From Bdellovibrionales bacterium GWA2_49_15 (lineage in GTDB: Bacteria; Bdellovibrionota; Bacteriovoracia; Bacteriovoracales; Bacteriovoracaceae): a DNA stretch of 37,755 nucleotides. Below the pieces are notes generated by a model. It did no database searches. It was not told the DNA's origin and was given only the letters and a program-made list of their open reading frames with translations. The DNA lies in NCBI GenBank assembly GCA_001769855.1, contig MEPP01000002.1:1-37755 (forward strand), given 5' to 3'. Positions 24,654-32,016 of the stretch are shown here, piece by piece. Made by a program: the position numbers and the translations under genes. Positions within the stretch are counted from its first letter, which is position 1, and every line of letters starts with the position of its first letter.

Positions 24654-25190
24654 AGAATTCTCCACGAACCTTGAAATTTTTCGGGGCGTGGCCAGTCCGT
24701 CTTTGCAAAAGATGTCGCTCTCATTTAAGGCACGAACTTTTTCTTTCAGCACGGTCAAGGTCAACTCTGGATGCTTTGGCCGAAGTTGCTCGAGCAATTT
24801 CTCCATGGGCAATTTTTCGTTGCTGGTGATTTCGCCGTAACTTTGATTGATGAGAAAAAGAGCTTCCCCCAGTTTGTTCAGTCGGGCCTTTCGAATTTTA
24901 TTGCTGACATAAAAGGGAACTCCCACCACCGACCCAAGCAAGGCAAACTGCGCCCCGATCAAAACGCCCCATGGGCCGACCAGCATGACTCCCATGAATC
25001 CCCAGAAAACCCCCATCCCACCAACGGCGCTTCCGGTAATAATTCGTCCGATCTTTTTGGCCTTTTGCAACTTCTCGATCTTGGTTTTCATCTCAGCTTC
25101 ATAGCTTGGGCGACAGTCCGCAAGACTTTGCCCCATGAGGGTCAGGGTTAGAATGCCAACGATAAGAACTCGGCCAATCAATTTTTTCAT
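24639..25190 (-). CDS. Small exported or membrane protein of unknown function
   Basis: This 183-residue protein has an N-terminal signal peptide (LIGRVLIVGILTLTLMGQSLADC, cleavage near the Ala-Asp) and a glycine-rich hydrophobic pair of segments around residues 50-90 (ITGSAVGGMGVFWGFMGVMLV and WGVLIGAQFALLGSVVGVPFYV). The rest is charged and helical, with a KLPMEKLLEQLRPKHPE region. The start is uncertain between ATG 25190, which begins the signal peptide, and ATG 25202; neither has a strong SD. A protein with similar layout (signal peptide, helical region, glycine-rich hydrophobic pair) is encoded divergently at 25312, so the two may be distantly related in role. Function unknown. Confidence 0.65.
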   Translation of the reverse strand: MKKLIGRVLIVGILTLTLMGQSLADCRPSYEAEMKTKIEKLQKAKKIGRIITGSAVGGMGVFWGFMGVMLVGPWGVLIGAQFALLGSVVGVPFYVSNKIRKARLNKLGEALFLINQSYGEITSNEKLPMEKLLEQLRPKHPELTLTVLKEKVRALNESDIFCKDGLATPRKISRFVENSLGQL

Positions 25191-25311
25191 GATGGTATCC
25201 ATAATTTAAGGACTTACAGCCAGATAGCACCTTAAAAACGAAGCGACAAGCCAGTGCAAAATTTTTTCACTCATCTTGCCAGACGACCTCACATTTATAT
25301 AAGAACGGCCC

Positions 25312-25923
25312 ATGTATAAAATCATCGTTACCCTCCTTATTTCCAGTCTGCTCAGTAGTGCCTTTGCCGCCACTTCAGAGCGCTTTTGGAAGCATGTTGA
25401 AAAAGATTTAAGCAAACAAAGCAAGGCGGTTTCGAAAAACTTGCGCAAGTTAAAAATTGGGGAGCTTGAGGTCGAGTACCAGAGCTTTCGCTTACGAAAC
25501 AAATTGGGCCTGAAATACAATGTGCCTGAAACTCTGATCGAAACCAGCGGCGATACGAGAAGCAGTTATGCCTATTTCGCCGGCGCGGAATATCAGGAAA
25601 ATTTCAAAGGGTCGATCCGGGAAAAAATCCTGCAATTTCCTTCCTTCGCTGATTATCTTGAGACCACGGGTGAAGGCAAGAAGGCTCAGGCCTGTCGCTT
25701 CAAAAGAGTGGCCTTGCTGACCGGCGGAGTGACCCTCATGTCCCTGGCGATTGCCGGGGGAATTATGACCGGTATGCTTGTCCCCAATCTTTTATCCGGC
25801 GTGGCGATAACCATTCGCCCGGTCACCGTTGTTTTCCTGGCATTTTTAGGAGTCGGGGCCCCTGCCGGGGGAACCGGGCTTTGGCACTCGTCGAAGTTAC
25901 GCTGTGTGGGTGAAGGCCTATAG
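25312..25923 (+). CDS. Small exported or membrane protein of unknown function
   Basis: This 203-residue protein has a clear signal peptide (KIIVTLLISSLLSSAFA, cleavage after AFA), then a helical charged region (ERFWKHVEKDLSKQSKAVSKNL). Two hydrophobic glycine-rich segments follow at about 135-185 (VALLTGGVTLMSLAIAGGIM and a second reading VVFLAFLGVGAPAGGTG). There are single cysteines near 130 and 197. A -10-like TATAAG lies only about 10 bp before the ATG, with TTGCCA upstream, which would give a very short leader. It is divergent from the similarly built 24639-25190 gene and ends convergently, overlapping the beta-helix gene by 6 bp. I recognise no family. Confidence 0.68.
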   Translation: MYKIIVTLLISSLLSSAFAATSERFWKHVEKDLSKQSKAVSKNLRKLKIGELEVEYQSFRLRNKLGLKYNVPETLIETSGDTRSSYAYFAGAEYQENFKGSIREKILQFPSFADYLETTGEGKKAQACRFKRVALLTGGVTLMSLAIAGGIMTGMLVPNLLSGVAITIRPVTVVFLAFLGVGAPAGGTGLWHSSKLRCVGEGL

Positions 25924-27504
25924 GCAGAGAACTTCGCCTTGAATGATACAGTCCCCGCCATTGTTATCATGCTCTTTGCAACCGACCTCAATAGTTTTGG
26001 TGGCACTCAGCGAGATATCCAGCCAACGTTGACCTTGAGAAAGGCTGACTCCGCCAAGCTGACAGCGCCCCTCAGAAACCCGATCCGAAGGTCTGGCCAC
26101 TCGGAGCATATCCAGGGAGGTCGTTTGCAGCTCAGTGGCCGCCAATGTGGACAATTCCAAGTTACAAACACCTTTCATACCGACAATTTTTTTCCTGTCA
26201 GGACAGATCACGGCCTTACTACATCCCGAGTTGCTGCTGGAGCGGGCACAGGTGAAGGGCACCTTCTCAATGGCGAGGTCGGAGGTGGTTTTGAAGATAC
26301 CGTCGTGGCATGAGTAGGTCAGACCGTAATATTCCGAGATGCGGGCGGCAATATAATCATTGTGGGTCACAAAAATATTTTTCCCGTCCAAGGCTAAGGC
26401 GCAGCCCGAGAAACGTTCAATCTCAGTGGCGACCGTTTGGTTTGCAGTAATGAAGTTCGACTCATCATCATTCACAATCATCTTGGACGGACTTAGCTTG
26501 TAAATTTGATTTTGCGCCACCACATTGTAGCGGGCGTAATCGCGGTTGCTTTTGCTACTCCCAAAATCATAACCGTCATCGTCATGGCAATAGGTGAGAT
26601 GAAAGAAGGCCCCAACCTTGCGCCAAAAACCATTTCTGGATCCAAGCCAGATGGCGGGATTTCCCCCGTCGTACTTGTTATAATAGAAAACATTATTGAT
26701 CATCTGATTATGCTGGGGGGCCTGATGGCGGACGGTCCCACCTTCGCCGCAATTGCGATAGAGATAGATGCCGCCGTTATTCAGGCCGGCAAAGCGATTT
26801 CCCACGATCTTATTATAGGCCGATCCATCCAGCGCAACCTGCTCTCTTTTTTCAGTGTCGAGATGGATGTAGTTATCTTTCAACGTATTGTGACCAGATT
26901 CGGCGTCAAGATAAACGGCAACGGAGCTCCCTTGGCCTTTAATCTCAGAATTGATCAAGGTAGAATTGGTCACACCCGGTGAAAGGTACAGTGGGATGGT
27001 CCCTCTTCCGATAATGACCACATTATCAAGGGTGATATTTTTTGGCGCATTTCGCTGGGCACGGGCGGTATGGCCGGCCTCATAGGAAGAAAGGCGTAGC
27101 TCGTCGCCTTCTCCATTCTTGGCCATTCCATAAATTCTTACCGATCCTTCGATGGTACAATTTTTGATAATGACATCAGCGGGCCTCGACCAGTCATTGT
27201 TTGAATCCTGGGTCGATCGCACGGTCAAAGAATATTTGATGCCTTTCGTTTGGGTCGGATTAATCCTTCCACCATTACAATTAAAAATCACGCCGGAGGC
27301 CCTCGCCCCTTGAATAATGATCTTCTTGCTGATGACGGTATTTTTATTTTCCAAGCTTACATGGCAGTCAACTTTGACTTCCGCATGTTGCCCGTCGGCC
27401 TCGGCCAAAATTTCATTCATCTTCTCCTGAGAGCAGGGAGAAAGAGCAAAAGCTTGAGCTGAGCAGGTGATGGCGAGACAGACGATGAACTTCAAACTTC
27501 TCAC
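25918..27504 (-). CDS. Secreted right-handed parallel beta-helix protein
   Basis: This 528-residue protein has a signal peptide (SLKFIVCLAITCSAQAFA, cleavage near residue 20). The central 300 residues consist of short strands rich in Asn and Gly with I/V-x-N/D-N-x-I/F steps (VIIKNCTIEGSVRIYG, ITLDNVVIIGRGTIPLYL, STLINSEIKGQGSSVAVYL, NTLKDNYIHLD, NKIVGNRFAGLNNGGIYLYRN). That is the pectate-lyase-like parallel beta-helix found in polysaccharide lyases, mannuronan epimerases and surface adhesins. I see no unambiguous catalytic site. The C-terminal part (about 410-528) has several cysteines (CSKAVICPDRKK, GRCQLGG, VGCKEHD, CIIQGEVLCL) and is probably a separate disulfide-linked domain. It is likely a periplasmic or exported carbohydrate-binding or carbohydrate-cleaving protein. 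Confidence 0.8.
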   Translation of the reverse strand: MRSLKFIVCLAITCSAQAFALSPCSQEKMNEILAEADGQHAEVKVDCHVSLENKNTVISKKIIIQGARASGVIFNCNGGRINPTQTKGIKYSLTVRSTQDSNNDWSRPADVIIKNCTIEGSVRIYGMAKNGEGDELRLSSYEAGHTARAQRNAPKNITLDNVVIIGRGTIPLYLSPGVTNSTLINSEIKGQGSSVAVYLDAESGHNTLKDNYIHLDTEKREQVALDGSAYNKIVGNRFAGLNNGGIYLYRNCGEGGTVRHQAPQHNQMINNVFYYNKYDGGNPAIWLGSRNGFWRKVGAFFHLTYCHDDDGYDFGSSKSNRDYARYNVVAQNQIYKLSPSKMIVNDDESNFITANQTVATEIERFSGCALALDGKNIFVTHNDYIAARISEYYGLTYSCHDGIFKTTSDLAIEKVPFTCARSSSNSGCSKAVICPDRKKIVGMKGVCNLELSTLAATELQTTSLDMLRVARPSDRVSEGRCQLGGVSLSQGQRWLDISLSATKTIEVGCKEHDNNGGDCIIQGEVLCL

Positions 27505-27644
27505 AAAAATACCCCCTACGCTGAATACTTCCCCTGTTTCATTCTGACAGTTTTGAACGGGGGAATGTAGGGAGAAAAAATGTCTTTAAGTCTTGAGAAT
27601 GACTAAAGTTTCGACAATTTTACGGTTTTTTTTGACCATTTCTT

Positions 27645-28409
27645 TTACAGTGCGCCGGCGCTCTTAATGATTTCCACAAAATCTTGGGGTTTAAGAGAGG
27701 CCCCTCCCACCAGGGCACCATCAATATTAGGGAAGCTCAGGAGTTCCTTGGCATTTTTGGCCCCCACACTTCCGCCGTACAAAATACGAATTTTTTCGGC
27801 TGCCTCCTGGCCGGTGAGTTTGACCAGCAGCTCCCGAATGGAAGCATGGACCTCTTCCGCCTGCTGACCCGTGGCGGTTTTGCCGGTACCAATCGCCCAA
27901 ACCGGCTCATAGGCAACGATCAGGTTTTCAAATTGGCCCTTAGTCAAACCGGCCAGGCCCTGTTCCACTTGAGTATTAATCACCTCATGGACGCGACCGG
28001 CCTCACGTTCGGCATCGGTTTCCCCCACGCAAACGATCGGGGTGAGGCCATGGAGAAAGGCGGCCTTGACTTTTTTATTCACAGTCTCGTTGGTCTCACC
28101 AAAATATTGCCGACGCTCGGAGTGGCCGATGATGACATACTCCGCACCGGCATCTTTGGCGAACACGGCGGAAATCTCTCCGGTAAAAGCGCCCGAGGTC
28201 TCCCAGTGGATGTTCTGCGCGGCCACACTGATATAGGAATCATTCAAGGTATCCGCGATGGCGCGAAGGGCGGTAAAGGGCGGGGCCACCACCACATCAA
28301 CTTCTCCTGGATGACGATGGGTATAATGGATGGTCTTGACCAGCTCGACTCCCGCTGCGATAGTCAGATTCATCTTCCAGTTACCTGCGATCATCGGAGT
28401 TCTTTTCAT
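27645..28409 (-). CDS. tpiA: Triosephosphate isomerase
   Basis: This 254-residue TIM barrel interconverts dihydroxyacetone-P and glyceraldehyde-3-P. All catalytic residues are present: N10 and K12 (AGNWKMN), H96 (IIGHSERRQYFGE), E168 (AYEPVWAIGTGKTA) and the phosphate-gripping YGGSVGAKNA and GALVGGASL loops. Length is standard. It overlaps the class II aldolase stop by 4 bp (ATGA) and is the last gene of the microcompartment operon, with no other glycolytic gene beside it. This suggests it serves the pathway of the two aldolases: DERA yields glyceraldehyde-3-P, and a class II aldolase normally yields or uses dihydroxyacetone-P. No encapsulation-type extension is seen, so it may work outside the shell. 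Whether it is the only tpiA of the cell cannot be seen here. Confidence 0.96.
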   Translation of the reverse strand: MKRTPMIAGNWKMNLTIAAGVELVKTIHYTHRHPGEVDVVVAPPFTALRAIADTLNDSYISVAAQNIHWETSGAFTGEISAVFAKDAGAEYVIIGHSERRQYFGETNETVNKKVKAAFLHGLTPIVCVGETDAEREAGRVHEVINTQVEQGLAGLTKGQFENLIVAYEPVWAIGTGKTATGQQAEEVHASIRELLVKLTGQEAAEKIRILYGGSVGAKNAKELLSFPNIDGALVGGASLKPQDFVEIIKSAGAL

Positions 28410-29179
28410 GGCGATTCTCCTACCAAAATTTTTCTAATTTCTTGTGCAATTAATTTATGAAGGTTGTCATTGTCGGAAAGATTCATGCTTGGGCTTGGAG
28501 TTGGGCTTGGGGCCACCGGCTTCAAACGGGCCTGGGGGCCTAAACCTAAGGCGGTTCTTTTTTCCAGTAATTTCTGGCGATCAAAAGAGGAGATGGCCTT
28601 AATCTCACCCATGGCCTTGGCATAGCTTTCAATTTTACAAAGATGTTCCAGGAGTTCGATTCTAAGCCAGGCCTGCTCGAGGTCATCACCCACCGCGAGA
28701 ACGCCATTGCCCGCAATCATAATCACGTCACTGACCTGCAGGGCATCGGCGACGACCTGCTCACTCTCAGGGGTTCCCGGCAGTGAAAACGGCGCAACCG
28801 GGATGATATCTCCAATAGAAATAATCGCCTCCGGTAGCTGAGGTAGGACGGGCGAACCTACCAAACCTCGGGCGGTGCTATAAGGCGGATGGGCATGGAC
28901 CACGGCTTTAGCATCGGGGCGAATTTTATAGGCCATCAGATGCAGTGAGATTTCCGAAAACGGCTTGCCTATTCCGGCAATTTTTTTGCCCGCATGATCA
29001 AGCGTAATAATCATGTCCGCATTGATCTGCGCCTTACTCTCAGCCGTGGGTGTCGCCAGAAAAGAATTTTCAAAGCGCACGGACACATTGCCGTCGTGAT
29101 TGGCCACAAATCCCTTTTGATCGAGTTTCTGGCAAACTTTGACTAGCTCAGAAATGAGGTATTGCTGTCGGTTTCCCAA
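28406..29179 (-). CDS. Class II (fuculose-phosphate-type) aldolase with C-terminal encapsulation-like tail
   Basis: This 257-residue protein is of the FucA/AraD zinc-aldolase family, which cleaves fuculose-1-P or similar sugars to dihydroxyacetone-P and an aldehyde. The catalytic Glu is E76 (GKPFSEISLH) and two zinc ligands are H95 and H97 (VVHAHPPYST). The third zinc ligand, normally His in an -HHG- or -NHG- step, is Asn158 here (MIAGNGVLAVG); I checked the codon (AAT). The active metal site is therefore altered. After the fold a Pro/Ser linker (PSPTPSPS, 224-231) leads to a short amphipathic helix (about 238-253, NLHKLIAQEIRKILVG), the layout of encapsulation peptides that dock enzymes on shell proteins. 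The gene lies between a BMC-T gene (11 bp gap) and tpiA (4 bp overlap). The substrate is unknown. Confidence 0.88.
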   Translation of the reverse strand: MGNRQQYLISELVKVCQKLDQKGFVANHDGNVSVRFENSFLATPTAESKAQINADMIITLDHAGKKIAGIGKPFSEISLHLMAYKIRPDAKAVVHAHPPYSTARGLVGSPVLPQLPEAIISIGDIIPVAPFSLPGTPESEQVVADALQVSDVIMIAGNGVLAVGDDLEQAWLRIELLEHLCKIESYAKAMGEIKAISSFDRQKLLEKRTALGLGPQARLKPVAPSPTPSPSMNLSDNDNLHKLIAQEIRKILVGESP

Positions 29180-29190
29180 GAAAACCTCGC

Positions 29191-29841
29191 CTAATTCAGT
29201 TGTGCGCCACTACGTTTCTTTTTCATTTCATTTAACTGTTCCAAGATCCGAACCGCGGCCTCCGCAGCGGAGTCGATCTCAGATTCTTTCCCGCTCATGA
29301 TCAAACGTCCGGATGCGCCGTAAGGTTGAATATTGATGAGTTTTATCTCGGCCGCCTTGAGGGCCTCGTTGCAGGCAATCGAAAGATAAGCGGCAGGTGT
29401 CGCCTCCAGAATAAAAACCGACTCTCCCGCCTGCACCATATTGCCCCGGGAAGTTCCGGTAAAGAAAATGGCATGGTCCTGCTCTACTCCGCGGATAATT
29501 TTGTTGGTGAGAATGCTCACTTCGGAGCGGTCATTCTCATTTAACCCGGCCTCGCGCAAAATGGCCTTGCCGGCTTCCCTCACCTCTCCTTGATCCGGGC
29601 CATGAACTTCCAAAAGGCCGAACTGCCTCTCGGTGACCACGCTACCAAGGCGCACCTTGGTGGACTTTAAGGCGAGATCGATCATATGGTGAATTTCCAT
29701 GGCCGGGGCAATTTCGATAAACAAAGCAGAATCATATTCCGCTGGATCGTAGACCCGGTTGTCCTTGGCAATAAACTGCGCCAACTGAGGTTGGTAGCTA
29801 TCAATAAAAGTCAGTGTTCGTAATTCAAATCCCTGGCCCAT
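29191..29841 (-). CDS. BMC-T shell protein, double-stacking (Haliangium-like) type
   Basis: This 216-residue tandem-BMC-domain protein forms pseudohexameric trimers in microcompartment facets. The pattern ELRTLTFIDSYQPQLAQFIA, later EIAPAMEIHHMIDLALKST, FGLLEVHGPDQGEVREAG and MVQAGESVFILEATPAAYLS matches what I remember of the H. ochraceum BMC-T proteins that stack face to face and have a large gated pore, thought to pass bulky cofactors or substrates. The repeat at residues 55-105 and 148-203 shows the two BMC folds. The C-terminus is a basic tail (MKKKRSGAQLN). It is placed between DERA (11 bp gap) and the class II aldolase. This is one of two BMC-T genes in the locus and distinct from the PduT-like one. 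Confidence 0.88.
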   Translation of the reverse strand: MGQGFELRTLTFIDSYQPQLAQFIAKDNRVYDPAEYDSALFIEIAPAMEIHHMIDLALKSTKVRLGSVVTERQFGLLEVHGPDQGEVREAGKAILREAGLNENDRSEVSILTNKIIRGVEQDHAIFFTGTSRGNMVQAGESVFILEATPAAYLSIACNEALKAAEIKLINIQPYGASGRLIMSGKESEIDSAAEAAVRILEQLNEMKKKRSGAQLN

Positions 29842-29852
29842 AATATCTCCTA

Positions 29853-30788
29853 TTAGTAATTTCCTACTTTTGCTTTTTTACCTGTCACAATCGCCACGCT
29901 GGCAGAGGCCCCGATCCTGTTGGCTCCGGCCTTCACCATGGCCTCGGCGTCTTCCTTGGTGCGCACGCCACCGGAGGCCTTGACCTGCATATCATCCCCC
30001 ACAATTCTGCGCATGAGCGCAATATCTTCCACCATGGCCCCGCCTTTTCCAAATCCGGTGGAGGTTTTCACGAAGGCCGCTCCGGCGGTTTTAGAGAGGG
30101 CACAGCCGATGACCTTCTCATCGTGCTCAAGTCCTCCAGTCTCCAAGATCACTTTGACGGGATAAGGTTTGGAGGCCTCGACCACCGCTTTGATGTCCTG
30201 AAAAACAGTGGCGTAGTCTTTTGATTTGAGAGCGCCGGCGTTGATCACCATATCAATTTCTCGGGCACCATTCCTGACGGCCTCTTTGGCCTCAAAGGCC
30301 TTGGCCTCGGAGGTTTCCGCGCCCAAGGGAAATCCCACCACCGCAATGGGTTTGACATTGGAGCCCTGGAGTAGCCTGGCCACAAAGGGAATGTTGACGG
30401 CGTTCACACAGACGGTGGCAAAGTTGTAATCTCTGGCCTCTTTGCAAACCTTGCTTAGCTCATCGCGGGTGGCATCGGCCTTGAGAATCGTGTGATCAAT
30501 CATCCCGGCCAATTTGGTATCCACCTGGCCGGCAAAACCAGGCGAGGTGCTGATGCGGCTGGCGCCAAAATGAATGATATTATCGGTGGCTTCTTTTTTA
30601 TGGGTGGGACATTTGCCACAGCCCGAGCAAACTTCGGGGTCCTGGGTACAGGCGGATTCATGGATCACCTGGCGCACCTGGGAAGCCGCGTGCCCGAGTC
30701 CCATCTGGGATAATCTCTCCACTACCTTGCTGGTGATCTTCTCGATCACTTCATCCAAATTATCAATCTGGTTTTCTGGTCGTGCCAT
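29853..30788 (-). CDS. deoC: Deoxyribose-phosphate aldolase with helix and Cys-rich N-terminal extension
   Basis: This 311-residue DERA makes or splits 2-deoxyribose-5-P (acetaldehyde + glyceraldehyde-3-P) through a Schiff base. The catalytic residues are K241 (FVKTSTGFG), K270 (QVKASGGVRT) and D179 (EIDMVIN). About 85 residues precede the barrel. Residues 8-30 (NLDEVIEKITSKVVERLSQMG) are a predicted amphipathic helix like an encapsulation peptide. Residues 47-60 hold four cysteines, C-x6-C-x2-C-x2-C followed by Pro (CSGCGKCP), a possible metal or Fe-S site absent from ordinary DERAs. The start is set at the ATG 30788, which has GAGGTG four bases upstream; the frame opens earlier (TTG 30806). 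It overlaps the upstream BMC-P gene by 26 bp. Acetaldehyde made here would feed the aldehyde dehydrogenase of the same operon. Confidence 0.93.
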   Translation of the reverse strand: MARPENQIDNLDEVIEKITSKVVERLSQMGLGHAASQVRQVIHESACTQDPEVCSGCGKCPTHKKEATDNIIHFGASRISTSPGFAGQVDTKLAGMIDHTILKADATRDELSKVCKEARDYNFATVCVNAVNIPFVARLLQGSNVKPIAVVGFPLGAETSEAKAFEAKEAVRNGAREIDMVINAGALKSKDYATVFQDIKAVVEASKPYPVKVILETGGLEHDEKVIGCALSKTAGAAFVKTSTGFGKGGAMVEDIALMRRIVGDDMQVKASGGVRTKEDAEAMVKAGANRIGASASVAIVTGKKAKVGNY

Positions 30789-31050
30789 ATAACACCTCAT
30801 CAACAATGCCTACGATTACCGAGTGAAACGGATCACTCATTTTTCCCAATAATTGGCGGGCGGTATTTCCTTCCTGCTGAACCAGCACCACATCCCCCGG
30901 GCCGGCCTGCACAGTGTCGCACGAGAGGAAGCTCTTGCCTTTGTCCTTCCCCTTGCCGTCAATCGGCTGCACCACCAACACCCGGTGCCCGATATAGCAG
31001 GGATGTTTTTCGGTTGCGACTACATTTCCTTTCACTCTTGCTAAGATCAC
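30763..31050 (-). CDS. BMC-P pentameric vertex protein (third copy)
   Basis: This 95-residue EutN/CcmL-type protein caps the vertices of the icosahedral shell as pentamers. Typical blocks are ILARVKGNVVATEKH (start), LVVQPID, LSCDTVQAGPGDVVLVQQEGNTARQLLG (the loop around the pore) and a last strand, SVIVGIVDEV. Length is normal. It starts 4 bp after the stop of the other BMC-P gene, and its end overlaps deoC by 26 bp, so it is translationally linked to DERA. Three different BMC-P paralogues in one operon is also the number I recall for H. ochraceum. Confidence 0.92.
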   Translation of the reverse strand: MILARVKGNVVATEKHPCYIGHRVLVVQPIDGKGKDKGKSFLSCDTVQAGPGDVVLVQQEGNTARQLLGKMSDPFHSVIVGIVDEVLYGTTRKPD

Positions 31051-31054
31051 TCAC

Positions 31055-31363
31055 TTATCCTTTGCAAAATATTTCGTCTTTATTTTTAATCCCCGGGTCT
31101 TCCACCGTCACCGCGTCGACGATTCCGGTAATGGCGGCATCAATCGGTGAAAAGGGATCGGGCATGGCGAGGCAGGCCTCACGGGACAAAATCCACCACA
31201 CCAAATCACCGGGGCCGGCCTTAGCGGTATCCACCGCAACCAGCGGGTCGCCGTCGAGCTGCATCTCATCCGTCAGGGGCTGTATGACCAGCAACTTCAT
31301 CCCTCGCAGTGAGGGATCTTTAATCGAACAGACGACGGTTCCTGTCACTCTCGCTAGTTTCAT
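31055..31363 (-). CDS. BMC-P pentameric vertex protein (second copy)
   Basis: This 102-residue EutN/CcmL-type shell vertex protein has KLARVTGTVVCSIKDPSL, LLVIQPLTD, VAVDTAKAGPGDLVWWILSREACLAMPDP and IDAAITGIVDAV. The pore-loop region has WW and a Cys in place of the Gly/Ser-rich stretch seen in the other two copies, so it may form a chemically different vertex or a heteropentamer. Its translation start is embedded in an RNA hairpin (31364-31381) that holds the AGGAGG. An 88 bp gap with further hairpins separates it from the BMC-T gene before it, the largest gap in the operon, suggesting separate control of this pentamer. Confidence 0.92.
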   Translation of the reverse strand: MKLARVTGTVVCSIKDPSLRGMKLLVIQPLTDEMQLDGDPLVAVDTAKAGPGDLVWWILSREACLAMPDPFSPIDAAITGIVDAVTVEDPGIKNKDEIFCKG

Positions 31364-31381
31364 TTTTGCCTCCTGGCAAAA
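31364..31381 (-). promoter_or_regulatory. RBS-sequestering hairpin before the second BMC-P gene
   Basis: On the transcribed strand the leader reads TTTTGCC-AGGA-GGCAAAA directly before the ATG: a perfect 7 bp stem with a 4-nt loop. The SD AGGAGG lies half in the loop and half in the stem, so a closed hairpin would hinder ribosome binding. This can keep pentamer synthesis low compared with facet proteins, or make it dependent on ribosomes or helicases arriving. Confidence 0.6.
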
Positions 31382-31397
31382 GGTAGAACGACAGGGA

Positions 31398-31448
31398 ACG
31401 CAGCCATTTTGCCTGCGTCTTTTGCATTATTTTTCTGCGAAAAATGGC
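31398..31448 (-). promoter_or_regulatory. Two mutually exclusive intercistronic hairpins
   Basis: Arms GCCATTTT (31403-31410) and AAAATGGC (31441-31448) form an 8 bp stem with a 30-nt loop. Arms ACGCAG (31398-31403) and CTGCGT (31413-31418) form a 6 bp stem whose loop contains an arm of the first. Both cannot form at once. They lie just after the BMC-T stop and before the hairpin at the BMC-P start, so they may switch translation or guide RNA processing. Confidence 0.4.
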
Positions 31449-31451
31449 GTT

Positions 31452-32012
31452 TCACCAGTAAATCCCCTTGCTAATGAGATCGGGATGGGGCGACTGAATA
31501 ATTTCACAGGCGGCCAGCATCCCCTCTTTGGCGGCATGATTGCGCGCGGCCTCCAGGGCCGCCTCCACATCAAAAAGCTCACCGGTCATAATGAAGTAGC
31601 CCTTGCCTCCGAGACCTTGGGCCAGACGAATCTCGGTTAATCGGACAGGGGCCATTTTGGCGGCGATATCGGCGGCCATCACGGTTGAGACGATGGAAAA
31701 AGTTTCGATCACTCCGATGGCGCCAAATTCTTTGACCTCCTGAGTGCCGGTGATGGCGGGAATGATATCGCGATGAACATAGGGTAGAAATAAATCGTTA
31801 ATGATTCCATCTCCCCCTGCGGCCACGCCGGCCTTTAAGGCTTCCTCCACATCTCCCACCTCGCCGGCAAAGAGGATCATGTATTTTCCGGGACAGATGG
31901 GGTGGGTTTCTAAAATGCGAACCGGCGCTTTCTTAACCAGCGCATCGGTGGCCAAAATTCCCTTGGCGATGGATTTGAGTTCAATCATGGCAATGGCAGG
32001 TTCCAAAAACAT
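31452..32012 (-). CDS. pduT: BMC-T shell protein, PduT-like
   Basis: This 186-residue tandem-BMC-domain shell trimer has domain 1 (about 9-92: MIELKSIAKGILATDALVKK ... HPICPGKYMILFAGEVGDVEEAL) and domain 2 (about 98-180: IGVIETFSIVSTVMAADIAAK ... QGLGGKGYFIMTGELFDVEAAL). The CPGKY step places C40 where PduT has the pore cysteine that binds a [4Fe-4S] cluster at the trimer axis, so this protein may conduct electrons or release Fe-S clusters through the shell. Its gene starts 4 bp after the PduS-like gene, the natural electron partner. The ATG 32012 is preceded by GGATGAGC; an inner ATG (residue 9) is less likely. Confidence in BMC-T is high; the Fe-S role is by analogy. Confidence 0.93.
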   Translation of the reverse strand: MFLEPAIAMIELKSIAKGILATDALVKKAPVRILETHPICPGKYMILFAGEVGDVEEALKAGVAAGGDGIINDLFLPYVHRDIIPAITGTQEVKEFGAIGVIETFSIVSTVMAADIAAKMAPVRLTEIRLAQGLGGKGYFIMTGELFDVEAALEAARNHAAKEGMLAACEIIQSPHPDLISKGIYW

Positions 32013-32016
32013 CAGC

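Noticed and set aside
27505..27644. A terminator for the microcompartment operon in the gap after tpiA
   Set aside because: The TTCCCC/GGGGGAA arms are far apart and no U run follows on the transcribed strand; I could not support a terminator.
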